This document shows positions 8,881-18,010 of a stretch of DNA of 64,000 bases, piece after piece. This DNA comes from JBKQVT01 sp963727245 (GTDB lineage: Bacteria > Planctomycetota > Planctomycetia > Pirellulales > Thermoguttaceae). Position 1 is the stretch's first letter. Every line of letters starts with the position of its first letter. The stretch lies in assembly GCA_963727245.1 (NCBI GenBank), contig CAVSFO010000013.1, positions 62,001-126,000 on the forward strand, in the 5' to 3' direction. The notes under the pieces are model-generated. The model ran no database searches. It saw only the letters and a program-made list of their open reading frames with translations, and was not told where the DNA came from. Position numbers and translations under genes: made by a program.

Positions 8881-10573
8881 CCACCCGAGTGAACGTCGAC
8901 CTGTCGGCGCGATGCGGTTGTTGGCCGCTCGGCGGGACGGTCCCGTCGGCCGCGATGACGGTGATCACGCGCCGGCCGGTCTCCGCGTGATTCGCCGTCG
9001 GCTCTTTGTTGTCTTCGGCCTCGGCCCAATAGGCGACGCGGTCGCCGGCCTTGAGCCCCAGGGCCGCCGGCTGGAAAGAATAGGTCTTCTGGAACTGGCC
9101 GGGGAAGGCCGATTCCGGCGATATTTTGCTCAACAGCGGCGGGATCGGCAGGCTGCGGCCGTCGTGTTCCGCACGCAGCAGCACCCGCCGCAGGCCGAAA
9201 TCGGGATCCTGGGCCCAGACGCCTAGCTCCAGCCGGCCGTCCTCCGTCACCTGCGATTCCTCCTGCTCGGGGCTGGTGAACTTCACCTCCGGGGGCAGGT
9301 CGCGGATGACGTCGATGCGATAGCGGATGGGCCGCGTATTGCCGCGGTCCTTGGCATCGGTGAAGAGGAGCTGATAGGAGTCGTGCTGCGGCTTGGTGGG
9401 ATCGTCGGCGTCCATCGCCAGCGTGACGGTGCCGGTGGCGGTCTTGTCGGCGGCATCCATCTTCAGCCGGTGCTGCCCGCTGCAATCCAGGTCGATCTCC
9501 GCCCGCTGAATGTCGCGATTGGCGCTGGCGTGGATGGTCACCCGCGTCCCTTCCAGGGCGCGGATGTCGCCCCGCTTGGAGACGCTGCGCGGGGCCATGC
9601 CCGTATAGTCCGGATAGTGATACTCGATCTTCTCCACGAGGATAGCCGGGGCGACCTGCACCTCGACGTGGAACGGCCGGGTGGTGCAATCGCCGGCGAC
9701 CAGGTAATAGCTCACGTCCTGCTGCAAGCCCAGGTTCCCCGGCGGCAGCGTGCACTGGTAGCGGTCGGCTTGGGCGATGAACGAGAGCGGAATGGCCTGA
9801 TCGACGCTCTGGCCGTCGGCCGTCGAGTAAAACAACGTCACCGGCTCTCCCTCGCGCAGCCCGCGCAGGTCGGCCGAGATATCGAGCGTGTCGCCGTGGA
9901 AGGCGACGGTGTCGCCGGGGCGAACGTCGTTGATCGTCACGCGGGTGGGCGCCGCCACGTTGGACCAGGGCCAAAGGATGCGGCCGAAGGAGATCAGGGG
10001 GTTCTTCGGCGAAAAGAACAGGTAGAGGGCCAGCAGGACCACCAAGGCCGTCAGCAGGTAGCCCAGTCGCACGATCCGCAGGCGATCGACGGTGGTGTCG
10101 ATCCGCACCGTGGTGAGGTCGGCGGCGGCGCGGTCCTCCAGGGCGCGATACACGACCGGCGCCAGCTCGCGGCGATGACCGCGGAGGAGGAGGAAGTTGA
10201 TCAGGCTGTTCTTCAGCGTCGGCCGGCTCTGCTCGATCGTCTGCGCGGCAAAGACCGGATTGATGCGATGGATCAACGGGGGCAGAACGCGGAGGACGAA
10301 ATACGCGCCGCCGCCGCCCAACAGCAACAACAGACCGGCGAGCCGTCCCCAGAAGCCCAGTCCGCCGGCCACCACCCAATGGTCGACCACGGCGACCGCC
10401 AGCAAGTAGGCCAGCGCGCCGGCGGCCAGCACCATCAGGCCGCCGGCGACGTCGACGCTCTTCACCTGGCGGCGGGTGCGTCGCAGCCGCGTGTCGATGA
10501 AGGCCTCGTGCTCGGTCGGTGGTGCCTCAGGCCCCTCAGGCTGAGGTGGCGGAGACAAGATTCCACTGGCCAT
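8831..10573 (-). CDS. DUF4175-like membrane protein
   Basis: The 580-residue product starts at the ATG at 10573 and has a short cytoplasmic N-terminus. It then has paired transmembrane segments at about residues 42-65 and 75-95 (GFWGRLAGLLLLLGGGGAYF) and another at about 168-188 (GYLLTALVVLLALYLFF). The rest is extracytoplasmic beta-rich sequence with PTRVTINDVRPGDTVAFHGD, VEKIEYHYPDYTGM and a fibronectin-like end (YWAEAEDNKEP). This matches DUF4175-type proteins usually found beside MoxR, DUF58 and von Willebrand genes; those partners are absent here. Its 3' end overlaps the Q-rich ORF, and a one-base error probably separates one gene into two. Function unknown; likely envelope. Confidence 0.7.
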   Translation of the reverse strand: MASGILSPPPQPEGPEAPPTEHEAFIDTRLRRTRRQVKSVDVAGGLMVLAAGALAYLLAVAVVDHWVVAGGLGFWGRLAGLLLLLGGGGAYFVLRVLPPLIHRINPVFAAQTIEQSRPTLKNSLINFLLLRGHRRELAPVVYRALEDRAAADLTTVRIDTTVDRLRIVRLGYLLTALVVLLALYLFFSPKNPLISFGRILWPWSNVAAPTRVTINDVRPGDTVAFHGDTLDISADLRGLREGEPVTLFYSTADGQSVDQAIPLSFIAQADRYQCTLPPGNLGLQQDVSYYLVAGDCTTRPFHVEVQVAPAILVEKIEYHYPDYTGMAPRSVSKRGDIRALEGTRVTIHASANRDIQRAEIDLDCSGQHRLKMDAADKTATGTVTLAMDADDPTKPQHDSYQLLFTDAKDRGNTRPIRYRIDVIRDLPPEVKFTSPEQEESQVTEDGRLELGVWAQDPDFGLRRVLLRAEHDGRSLPIPPLLSKISPESAFPGQFQKTYSFQPAALGLKAGDRVAYWAEAEDNKEPTANHAETGRRVITVIAADGTVPPSGQQPHRADRSTFTRVDDATPPPGTQAGHRAP

Positions 10574-10967
10574 TGATACCTCTCCCCCGGCTAGCCCTGT
10601 TCCTTGCCTCTATTATAGACGCAACTGCCGGGCCGCGGATTCCACGATCCTCCTTAATTCTTCTTTTTTTCGTGGTCTTGGCAAGCTGGGCGATGAACCG
10701 GTCCCGCCCTACCCCTCCGCGAGAGTGGCATCCGGGCCATCGTCGCGATTGACCGCATGGCCTTTCCCTGGTAGCCTGATTCGGTTTACGGTGATTGTCC
10801 CGAGTGACATGATTCATGGGGAAAGGGCAAACAGGCGGTAGGGTGGGTCGAGCGCAGCGAGCCCCACCAGCTACGACTCGGCCATTTCCTGGTGGGGCTC
10901 GCCGACCATGCTGCGCATGGTGCCCGTCGACCCACCCTACAGATGGTTTAGCAAAAGAAACTGGCTC
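10574..10967. other. Intergenic region with one large inverted repeat
   Basis: No credible gene. It holds the GTAGGGTGGG inverted repeat listed separately, between the divergent DUF4175-like and isocitrate dehydrogenase genes. It must contain both promoters, but no convincing -35/-10 pair stands out. Confidence 0.6.
10838..10940. repeat. GTAGGGTGGGTCGAGC / GCTCGACCCACCCTAC family repeat
   Basis: The element begins GTAGGGTGGGTCGAGCGCAG and ends CGTCGACCCACCCTAC, with GCCCCACC and GGTGGGGC as inner arms. A small ACCATGCTGCGCATGGT palindrome interrupts the right arm. Other copies are at 12122-12153 (one arm only), 14526-14606, 25414-25494 and, diverged, 55410-55548. Confidence 0.8.
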
Positions 10968-12092
10968 ATGGCGAAGGGAACAGCAGTGGTGCATGAAGTG
11001 ACGTTGATTACCGGGGACGGCGTGGGCCCGGAACTGGCCGAAGCCGCCCGGCGGTGCGTCGACGCGACGGGCGTCAAGATCCATTGGGACGTGCAAGAGG
11101 CGGGCGTCGACGTGATGGAACGCCTGGGCACGCCGCTGCCGGAGGCCGTGCTGGAAAGCGTCCGCCGCACCCGCTGCGCCCTGAAGGCCCCCATCACCAC
11201 GCCCGTCGGCACGGGCTTCCGCAGCATCAACGTCCACCTGCGGCAGGACCTGGGGCTGTTCGCCTGCATCCGGCCCTGCAAACACTATCCCGGCGTCCGC
11301 ACCTTCTTCTCCCACGTCCCGCTCGACCTGGTCATCGTCCGCGAGAACACCGAGGACCTGTACGCCGGCATCGAGTTCGAGCGGGGCAAGCCCGAGACCG
11401 CCGACCTGATCGACTACATCAACAACATCGCGCCGGGGCGGAAGATCGGCTCCGGCCGCGACGAGACCGGCCTGTCGATCAAGCCGATCAGCGTCTCGGG
11501 CACGGAGCGGATCGTCCGCTACGCCTTCCAGTACGCCCGGCGGAACGGCCGCAAGAAGGTCACGGCCGTCCACAAGGCGAACATCATGAAGTACACCGAC
11601 GGCCTGTTCCTGGCGATCGCCCGGGAAGTGGCCGAGGAGTTTCGCGACATCGAGTTCGAGGACCGCATCGTCGACAACATGTGCATGCAACTGGTGCAGA
11701 AGCCCGAACTGTACGACGTGCTGGTGCTGCCGAACCTCTACGGCGACATCGTCAGCGACCTGGCGGCCGGCCTGGTGGGCGGGCTGGGCGTGGCGCCGGG
11801 GGCCAACATCGGTCCCGACGCCGCCGTCTTCGAGGCCACGCACGGCAGTGCGCCGAAGTACAAGGGCCAGAACAAGGTCAACCCGACGGCCCTGATCCTC
11901 TCGGGCGTCCTCATGCTCCGCCATCTCAAGGAGATGGACGCCGCCGACCGGCTGGAGAAGGCCGTGGCGGCGGTCATCGCCGAGGGCAGCGACGTGACTT
12001 ACGACATGAAGCCCGATCGCGACGACCCCACGGCGGTGGGCACGCGGGAAATGGCCGCCGCCATCTGCCGCCAACTGACGGCGGGGGCGTAA
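10968..12092 (+). CDS. icd: NAD-dependent isocitrate dehydrogenase family protein
   Basis: This 374-residue enzyme of the isocitrate/isopropylmalate dehydrogenase family should oxidatively decarboxylate isocitrate to 2-oxoglutarate in the TCA cycle. The N-terminus has VTLITGDGVGPELAEA. The substrate loop FRSINVHLRQDLGLFACIRP and the IVRENTEDLYAGIEF motif fit NAD-type isocitrate dehydrogenases better than LeuB. The metal/substrate aspartates are in LYGDIVSDLAAGLVGGLG, and the nucleotide-binding end reads FEATHGSAPKYKGQNKVNPTA. I start at the ATG at 10968; an in-frame ATG at 10908 lies inside the upstream repeat and is not used. The frame is intact. Tartrate or homoisocitrate dehydrogenase activity cannot be excluded. 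Confidence 0.85.
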   Translation: MAKGTAVVHEVTLITGDGVGPELAEAARRCVDATGVKIHWDVQEAGVDVMERLGTPLPEAVLESVRRTRCALKAPITTPVGTGFRSINVHLRQDLGLFACIRPCKHYPGVRTFFSHVPLDLVIVRENTEDLYAGIEFERGKPETADLIDYINNIAPGRKIGSGRDETGLSIKPISVSGTERIVRYAFQYARRNGRKKVTAVHKANIMKYTDGLFLAIAREVAEEFRDIEFEDRIVDNMCMQLVQKPELYDVLVLPNLYGDIVSDLAAGLVGGLGVAPGANIGPDAAVFEATHGSAPKYKGQNKVNPTALILSGVLMLRHLKEMDAADRLEKAVAAVIAEGSDVTYDMKPDRDDPTAVGTREMAAAICRQLTAGA

Positions 12093-12121
12093 GCGGGCGT
12101 CGGTGGCCGCCGCCGAAGCCC

Positions 12122-12153
12122 GTAGGGTGGGTCGAGCGCAGCGAGCCCCACCA
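12122..12153. repeat. Single arm of the GTAGGGTGGG repeat
   Basis: Only the left arm (GTAGGGTGGGTCGAGCGCAG, then CGAGCCCCACC) is present, 30 bases after the isocitrate dehydrogenase stop. The right arm is missing, so this is a truncated copy. Confidence 0.7.
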
Positions 12154-12234
12154 CAATCCGCGAAAACTCCGACGAAGCCCCTCTTTGCGAACGATTGGTG
12201 GTCTGCCGAATCGCATGGGGACTGACACCCCCTC

Positions 12235-12265
12235 TTGCCAGTCACCCATGCAAAGTATATATAAT
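12235..12265 (+). promoter_or_regulatory. Possible promoter for the coiled-coil/TPR gene
   Basis: TTGCCA at 12235-12240 and TATAAT at 12260-12265 are separated by 19 bases, slightly longer than ideal, within an unusually AT-rich patch. The next start is the ATG at 12361. Confidence 0.35.
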
Positions 12266-12360
12266 AAAATTTCAGTGCTTTGTCGCCAAGCAACCGTTCC
12301 TGAACAGACTGCGATCACGCTGATACCATCCACAGCCGCTCTCCAACGAGGGGGTTTTCG

Positions 12361-14103
12361 ATGCAAACCTCGATCCTGGGAATTGGGTATGCCTATGACA
12401 GCCATCTGTCCTACCTCGATCATTTGCGAATAGCGGACGCTGCGCGGGAAGCGGGCGTGGTGGCCGGTGAAGCTGCCGATCGCGGCGCACGGCGCGTCGA
12501 AGCAGGAATCGCCGCGGCGGCCTCCCAAGTCACCAGCGCAGTGAATGACCTATCAGCGGACGTTCGCGCGGCGAGTGAGATCATGGAGTGGGGGTTTTCC
12601 GCCATGCTCAATGAGATGGCGGAAATGAGGACAACACTTAAGGAACTGCTGCGCTGCGTCCGCGAGCCGTCGCAAACCTGGGCCTACGAGCAGTTCGACA
12701 TCGCGCGAGACAACTTCCGAAAGGGGAATTACGAGGATTGCCTTAGACGCCTGGGCTATGCAATAGATGGCTACCAAACGCATCTCGGCTATCCGGAGGA
12801 GTGGCGGCTTCACCAGCTCAGGGGCGACATCTACCTACAATGTCGGGACCGTTCGCTGATTGATTTGCCGAAGGGGGAGAAGTCCTTCGTGGCGGCTGCA
12901 AAGTACGCGGATACCTCTCACGCGAAGGCGATGGCGCTGACTGCTGCCGCGGTGGCCGCCTATAACCAAGGGCGAATGGACGTCGCGGAAAAGTACGCTC
13001 AGAAGGCCTGCGAGGCGAGAGGCAACCTGGCCGACGCCCATTTTCAGTTGGCGCAGTCAGGTTGAATAGGCAGAACTACAGTGACGCTTGGAAATCTGCG
13101 TTGCGGGCCATCACGCTGGACCATCGCTACGCCGCTCGTTTACCACTCGACTCAGAGTTCCGACGCAATGCGGCAGGGATCAAGCCCGCATGGACACAAT
13201 ACGCCAAAGACCTAAAGGCTCGCCTTGAGACGACACCGCAACGCGTAGCCGCCACGATGAAGGAGCTCGCCAAATCGCGAGAGGCGACGAATCGCATGAG
13301 ACACTCTCGCGCGTTCGAACTGCTTGACTTGGCGGGCAGCGGGCTTGCCGAAGCCAAGGCGCGGTTCCAAAAGATGACAGAACTGGTAGATACACTGTCG
13401 CCGCAAGCGGACAAGGCGATGAAACTGGTGGCAGATGGTTTGCGAGGAAACAGTGTCTTCACGCTTCTGGAGGCGGAACCGTACGCGCTGAGGGCAAACG
13501 ATTTGGCGACCCGCGCTTGCAGCGTCGCGCGAGGCCAAATTGACGATTCAGAAAGTCGAGAACCTTTCGCAGCGGCTGCCGCCGAAGCCCAAGGTATTTC
13601 TTCCCGAAGCGGTGTGTATCGGGTTCGGCATCGTCGGCCTATTCGCAAGTGTCATGGTTATCGTGGGGATCGTTTATATCGCGCGATGGGTGGTTGGTTA
13701 CCACGACAAGGAAGGCATCCTCGCGTCGATAATTGCAACGCTATTCTACCTGGCCCTGGCGCTCGGATTTTGGTCTTGTAACGGCTGGGTTAACTCCAAG
13801 GCCAGCTACAAGAAACTGATCGAAAGGTTCGACTGGCACGCGGCGAACGCGCCGCAAACGACCGCCGCGGCGGACGGCACCATACTCGGTTCGGACGGGG
13901 CGAACGGCAGAAGTGTGGAGCGTGACCTTCCCGCCGGACTAGACCCCGACAGCCTAGAAGGTCGAATTGTCTCGCTTCTCTGGAGCGGCGATAGGATCGG
14001 TGAGCTCGAAGCCATCAAACTCTACCGCAAGGAGACAGGCTGTGACCTCCAGACCGCCAGGGACTTTTTGGATGCGTTGGCTCCCAAACGCGGCATCCTT
14101 TAA
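12361..14103 (+). CDS. Coiled-coil/TPR membrane protein with L7/L12-like C-terminus, two frameshifts
   Basis: Three consecutive frames (12361-13065, 13062-13555, 13540-14103) join into one protein of about 580 residues. Residues 20-110 are a helical coiled coil rich in Ala. Residues 110-240 have TPR-like helices (FDIARDNFRKGNYEDCLRRL, VAAYNQGRMDVAEKYAQKA). A second coiled-coil stretch follows. Two transmembrane segments lie near 13610-13690 and 13725-13770 (VGLFASVMVIVGIVYIARW; ATLFYLALALGFW). The last 45 residues resemble the C-terminal domain of ribosomal protein L7/L12 (GELEAIKLYRKETGCDLQTA), a fold often attached to membrane proteins as a small interaction module. The overlaps between frames are best explained by single-base errors. 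No function can be assigned; it probably acts at the membrane. Confidence 0.6.
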
Positions 14104-14112
14104 CAAGCGATT

Positions 14113-14452
14113 CTAACACTGCCATCGTTTCATCAACTCCGCGGTTTCCACCACGCGCCGAGTATGGTAGTCTTGCGATCTGCCCGGTTCGGCCCCTCTG
14201 ACCACCAGACGCACGGTGAACCTAGGGCACGAAAAGTAGACGTTGCTCGTACCGCAGTCCCCGGATGGATTCGACCGGTTCCGGATCATCCTTCCCCTCA
14301 CTGGAAGAATCTGTAACTTCTCTCAATCCTTCGTCGGGTTCCGAGCGTTCCAGACGGGAATGTCCCCACACCCGATCCGCATCGCCGAAATCCAGGTTCT
14401 CGACCAGGCTCCTGGCCAGTTCCGTCGTCAGAGAGCCGCTGTCGGCCGACAT
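14113..14452 (-). pseudogene. Possible small unknown gene with a frameshift
   Basis: From the ATG at 14452 the minus strand reads a plausible acidic protein (LTTELARSLVENLDFGD, SEPDEGLREVTD). Near 14235 the likely frame changes and continues as FTVRLVVRGAEPGRSQDYHT to a stop at 14113. Together these give about 110 residues. No family was recognised and no strong ribosome site is visible. Base composition is similar to its neighbours. It may equally be non-coding. Confidence 0.25.
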
Positions 14453-14525
14453 CGCGGCCGAGCCCGTCCGTAGAGAGCCGCCCATCCGAGCCCAACAAGG
14501 CTTCCAGCTTCTGTGCGACCAGCCC

Positions 14526-14606
14526 GTAGGGTGGGTCAAGCGCAGCGAGCCCCACCACAATCCGCAAAAACTCACGGTGGGGCTCGCTGCGCTCGACCCA
14601 CCCTAC
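14526..14606. repeat. GTAGGGTGGG inverted repeat, complete copy
   Basis: Both arms are present: GTAGGGTGGGTCAAGCGCAG at the left and GCTCGACCCACCCTAC at the right, with a loop of about 20 bases (ACAATCCGCAAAAACTCAC). The loop start ACAATCCGC is shared with the copies at 12122 and 25414. Confidence 0.8.
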
Positions 14607-14689
14607 AAATCTGTGTGCCGCGACTGGCCCGCTCCCCCGCCCAGTTTCGCCATTCCCCCGGGCGGCCCAATCGGGTACCATCCCGGCCC

Positions 14690-16448
14690 ATGGAAGCCCT
14701 GGCGCCGAGACCGATGGTGGAAGCTCCCCCCGGGCGCGGGCTGGTGCTGCTGGCCGTGGCCCTGGGCGCGATCGTGTTCATCGCTCCCCTCCTGCTGGCG
14801 CCACGGATCCCGCTCTTGGATCCCGACGAGGGGTTGCACGCCTCGATCGCCCAGGAAATGGTCCAGGGCGGCGACTGGCTCGTGCCGCGGCTGATGGGAA
14901 AGCCGTTCCTCGACAAGCCCATCCTGTACTTTTGGGCACAGGCCGCTTCGCTCCGCGTGCTGGGCATGTCGGAAGCGGCGGTGCGACTGCCGGGACTGCT
15001 GCTGGGCCTGCTGGGAATGATCTCGACCGGAGCGGCCGGCGCGGATGTGCGGCCGCAGCGCGGGCCTGCTGGCCGCCGTGCTCTACGCCAGCATGATCCT
15101 GCCGGTGGCCTTGGCCCAGGCGCCCGCCCACGACGTCGCCCTGGTCGTCTGGGTCACGCTGGCCGTGTTGCTCTGCTGGGAATCGGAGCGGGCCACGACG
15201 CGGCGGGCCGCCCTCACCTGCACCCTGCTCTTGGGCGCCGTCCTGGGACTGGCCATGCTGACCAAAGGACTGGCCGGCGTGGCCCTGGCCGGCATCGCCT
15301 GGGGCGGCCACCTGCTGATCGGGCGGCGGCTCACGCTGCGGGCATGTCTCGTGGGGGCGGCGGCCCTACTGATCGGCGCGCTGATCGCCTCCGCGTGGTA
15401 CATCGCCGTCGAGCTGCGCAACCCAAATTACTTGCACTATTACTTCATCGAGCGGCACCTCAAGGGCTTCGTCACCGAGAGTCAGCGGCACGGCCATATG
15501 GCGTGGTGGTATTATCTGCCGATCCTGCTGGCCGGCGGATTGCCCTGGATCGCCTACCTGCCGGTGGTCGTACAAGATCAATGGCTCAAACGGCGGCGGC
15601 GTGGCCCGAAAGGGGACAGTCCCATTTTCGTGGAACGAAAATTGGGACAGTCCCCAGGCGGCGAGCCGTTGGCGCTACTGGTCTGTTGGCTGCTGGGCGG
15701 CGTGGCGCTCTTGTCGCTGTCGCACTCGAAATCGGCGACGTACCTCTGGCCCCTCTTTCCCGCCGTGGCCATGCTGGCCGCGGTGGCTTGGACGCGGCTG
15801 TGGGAGGGCACGCTCAGCCGGCCGGCACGCCGGCTGCTGACCGGTATCTTCTGGATGACTTCGCTGGGCGGACCGGCGGTACTGCCGGCGACGCTGCTGG
15901 TCGCTCAAGAGCGCGTCGGCTCGTGGCGGCTGCCGCCGGTGCTTTGGCTTGCGGTGGCGCTGGTGGCGATCGCCTGCTGGATTCCGCTGGGGTTCTGGTT
16001 GGCCGGGCGATTGCGGACCGCGTTGGGCGCCGGGGTGCTGGTTATGGCCGCCCACTTCCTCTTCATCATGACCATCGTGCTGCCGCACCTGGCCGAGGGA
16101 CTCTCGGCCCGTGAGCTGGCTGCCTATTTCAACCGCCAAGGCCGGCTGCCGCCGCGATTGCTGTTGGCCGAGCAGCGGATCGGCTCGCTGGTCTTCTACT
16201 TGGATCCGCCGCTGCGTGCCGGCTTGCAGGCCGGGCAGTTGCGGCCGATCGCACTGGCGGAGATGTTCGACCCCGGCCTGTCCGGTCCGCGGGGCGTCAT
16301 CGCGGTGGAGGATCAGCAGGTGGCGGCCGGCCCGGCGGAATCCGCCCGGCTGGCCGGCGTTCCCTACGATCGCGTCGGTCGCTGGCGGCTTTATCGAACC
16401 GCGGAGCTGGCCGCGGGGCGAAACGTCAGTCAAGGGATCAGCGATTAG
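14690..16448 (+). CDS. GT-C family glycosyltransferase (ArnT/PMT-like), one frameshift
   Basis: This integral-membrane enzyme of about 585 residues should transfer a sugar from a polyprenyl-phosphate donor on the outer face of the cytoplasmic membrane. After the first membrane segment (VLLAVALGAIVFIAPLLLA) comes the catalytic-loop motif LLDPDEGLHASIAQEM, with the acidic pair typical of ArnT and PMT enzymes, then KPFLDKPILYFWAQ. About ten further hydrophobic segments follow. A frameshift near 15045 separates the first 120 residues from the rest; the N-terminal frame dissolves after STGAAGAD. Odd: a GGGGACAGTCCC palindrome at 15612-15655 is read in frame as GDSPIFVERKLGQSP inside a cytoplasmic loop. 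Start chosen at the first ATG before the membrane segment. Confidence 0.75.
15612..15655. repeat. GGGGACAGTCCC palindrome inside the glycosyltransferase gene
   Basis: The 44-base element is a near-perfect hairpin (one mismatch and one bulge) and matches the intergenic copy at 4916-4977, apart from the nested loop. It lies in an open reading frame and encodes GDSPIFVERKLGQSP. Confidence 0.8.
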
Positions 16449-16665
16449 CGATTGCCCCCGCCCGCCAAGCCCGCCGGCGGCGTCCGGCGGGAACGGCGCC
16501 GCTGGGTGCTTCAATTCCCACCGGACGCAGCCGGTGGGCTTGGGGTGTGGCCGCAACAGAGACCAAGAATCGCGGGCCGCAGCACTGCTGGACAAGCCGG
16601 GCACCATGCTCCGCATGGTCGTGGCACCAAGCCCACCCTGGCCCCCGGTCCCTGGTCCCTGGCCC
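16449..16665. other. Intergenic region with palindromes
   Basis: No gene. It contains a CCACCGG-type palindrome at 16515-16547 and a CACCATGCTCCGCATGGT hairpin at 16602-16619, between convergent genes. Confidence 0.6.
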
Positions 16666-17460
16666 CTAATTTTTCGGCTGCGGCGGACCGTCCAACTCGC
16701 GGATCCAGACGTTGCGGAAGCAGACCGGATTGTTGTGGTACTGCAACAGCAAGGGCAGCTTCTCCGGATGCTTCTCGTAGCTGGGCGGCTGGTCCCAGTA
16801 GGAACGGCCCAAGAGCTCGAAGTGGTCCAGGACCAAGACGCCGTTCTGGAGCACCGTGATGGTGGCCTTGCGGGTGAGCTTGCCGGCGGCGTCGAACCGC
16901 GGCCCGTGCCAAACGATGTCGTACGTCTGCCACTGGCCGGGCTTGCGGTTGACGTTGACCAGGGGCGGGATTTCCTTGTAGAGCGAGCCGCATTGGCCGT
17001 CCGGATAGGTGGGGTTGTCGTAGGAATCGAGGACCTGCACCTCGTAGAGGCTCATCATGAAAACGCCGCTGTTGCCGCGTCCCTGCCCCTCGCCTTCAAT
17101 CTTGGCCGGCTCGGCCCATTCCACGTGGAGTTGACAGTCGCCGAAGTCGTCCTTGCTGACCAGACTGGTCTTGGCGCCAATGACGTAGCCGTCCTTGGCG
17201 ATCCAGTCGGCGCCGTTTTTCCATTTCGACAGGTCCAATAGGCCCTTGCTGCCGATCAAGACGACGGCATCCGATGGCGGACCGCCCGGCGGTCCCGGAT
17301 CGACCACCCTGGGCACGGCCCAGACCTTGCCGCTGAGATATTCCTTGGCGTGGACCAGCACGGCCGTTGCCGCCAGCAGGGCGACCAGGGCCAGGGCCAG
17401 GGCCAGGGCCGCGGGCCGGCGGCGAAGAATTCGATCGAGTCTCGATTTTTTTGGTTGCAT
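16666..17460 (-). CDS. DUF1080 (3-keto-disaccharide hydrolase family) exported protein
   Basis: The ATG at 17460 has GAGGAG upstream; the longer open frame to 17619 is not used. Residues 1-40 are a basic start and membrane/signal segment (ALALALALVALLAATAVLV). The remaining 225 residues are the concanavalin-like DUF1080 domain: KGLLDLSKWKNGADWIAKDG, DCQLHVEWAEP, GRGNSGVFMMSLYEVQVLDS, GSLYKEIPPLVNVNRKPGQW, YDIVWHGPRF and a C-terminal LLLQYHNNPVCFRNVWIREL. Members act on oxidised or linked sugars outside the cytoplasm and are greatly expanded in planctomycetes. The frame is intact. The gene is monocistronic, convergent with the glycosyltransferase. Confidence 0.85.
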   Translation of the reverse strand: MQPKKSRLDRILRRRPAALALALALVALLAATAVLVHAKEYLSGKVWAVPRVVDPGPPGGPPSDAVVLIGSKGLLDLSKWKNGADWIAKDGYVIGAKTSLVSKDDFGDCQLHVEWAEPAKIEGEGQGRGNSGVFMMSLYEVQVLDSYDNPTYPDGQCGSLYKEIPPLVNVNRKPGQWQTYDIVWHGPRFDAAGKLTRKATITVLQNGVLVLDHFELLGRSYWDQPPSYEKHPEKLPLLLQYHNNPVCFRNVWIRELDGPPQPKN

Positions 17461-17596
17461 GACGAAAGACTCCTCTGCGGGAAGATCAGGGAAGGGGTGG
17501 CGATGGTTTTGCGCCGGCGTGCGCGGGCGGAGGCCGCCAGCCGGGATTTTCCAAGCATAATTGACGTTCATCCTCGCCGCAACCGTGCCACCCTGC

Positions 17597-17687
17597 ACTA
17601 CTAGTGCCCCTGCGACCAAGTTTTTGCCGCTGGATGTCGCCCCCCCGTTGCAAACGGGGGGCTTTTCTCACCGGCACAAATTCGCCG
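17597..17687 (+). repeat. Dispersed repeat containing a terminator-like hairpin
   Basis: The core is CCCCCCCGTTGC, then AAACGGGGGG and CTTTTCT: a strong GC hairpin followed by a T-rich tract. It is embedded in a longer conserved block (TTGCCGCTGGATGT before, ACCGGCA after) that recurs at 62113-62205. The plus-strand orientation would form an intrinsic terminator. Confidence 0.65.
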
Positions 17688-17700
17688 GCGCCGCCGAAGG

Positions 17701-17787
17701 GCACCCAGGGGGTACCCGGTCCATGTTTTCGGTCGACGACTGGTTAGCCGGCGCAGTGCCGTTTCGCCGAAAAATGGACCAGTCCCC
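17701..17787. repeat. Diverged long copy of the GGGGACAGTCCC element
   Basis: The outer arms GGTACCCGGTCCATGTTTTC and GAAAAATGGACCAGTCCCC pair, with a longer loop than other copies. The flanking GCACCCAGGGGGTACCCGG is shared with the copy at 52949-53007. Confidence 0.6.
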
Positions 17788-18010
17788 GGTTGTGCCGCCG
17801 AGGTTGCCCCGAACCTTGCCGGCCTGCGGAACGTAATACTCGACGGACCCATTGGCGCAGGCCCCGGCTAGATGCTATATTCGGGCCTTTATCCATCCCC
17901 AGGCTGGGTCCTTCCGGCCCGACTGAACCTGCCCCCCGGCCAACCATCCCGGAGCGATTGACGATGTTCTGATCCTGCTAAGACCGCGTTCTGGTCCTGC
18001 GAAGACGGCC

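Larger units (their letters stand above)
17461..18010. other. Intergenic region carrying two repeats
   Basis: No credible gene in 550 bases. It contains a terminator-like dispersed repeat (17597-17687) and a diverged GGGGACAGTCCC element (17701-17787), then the leader of the ABC operon. The ABC ATG at 18011 has a poor ribosome site. Confidence 0.6.

Noticed and set aside
10536..12293. Minus-strand ORF of 585 codons over the isocitrate dehydrogenase gene
   Set aside because: It is the antisense shadow of a highly conserved plus-strand enzyme.
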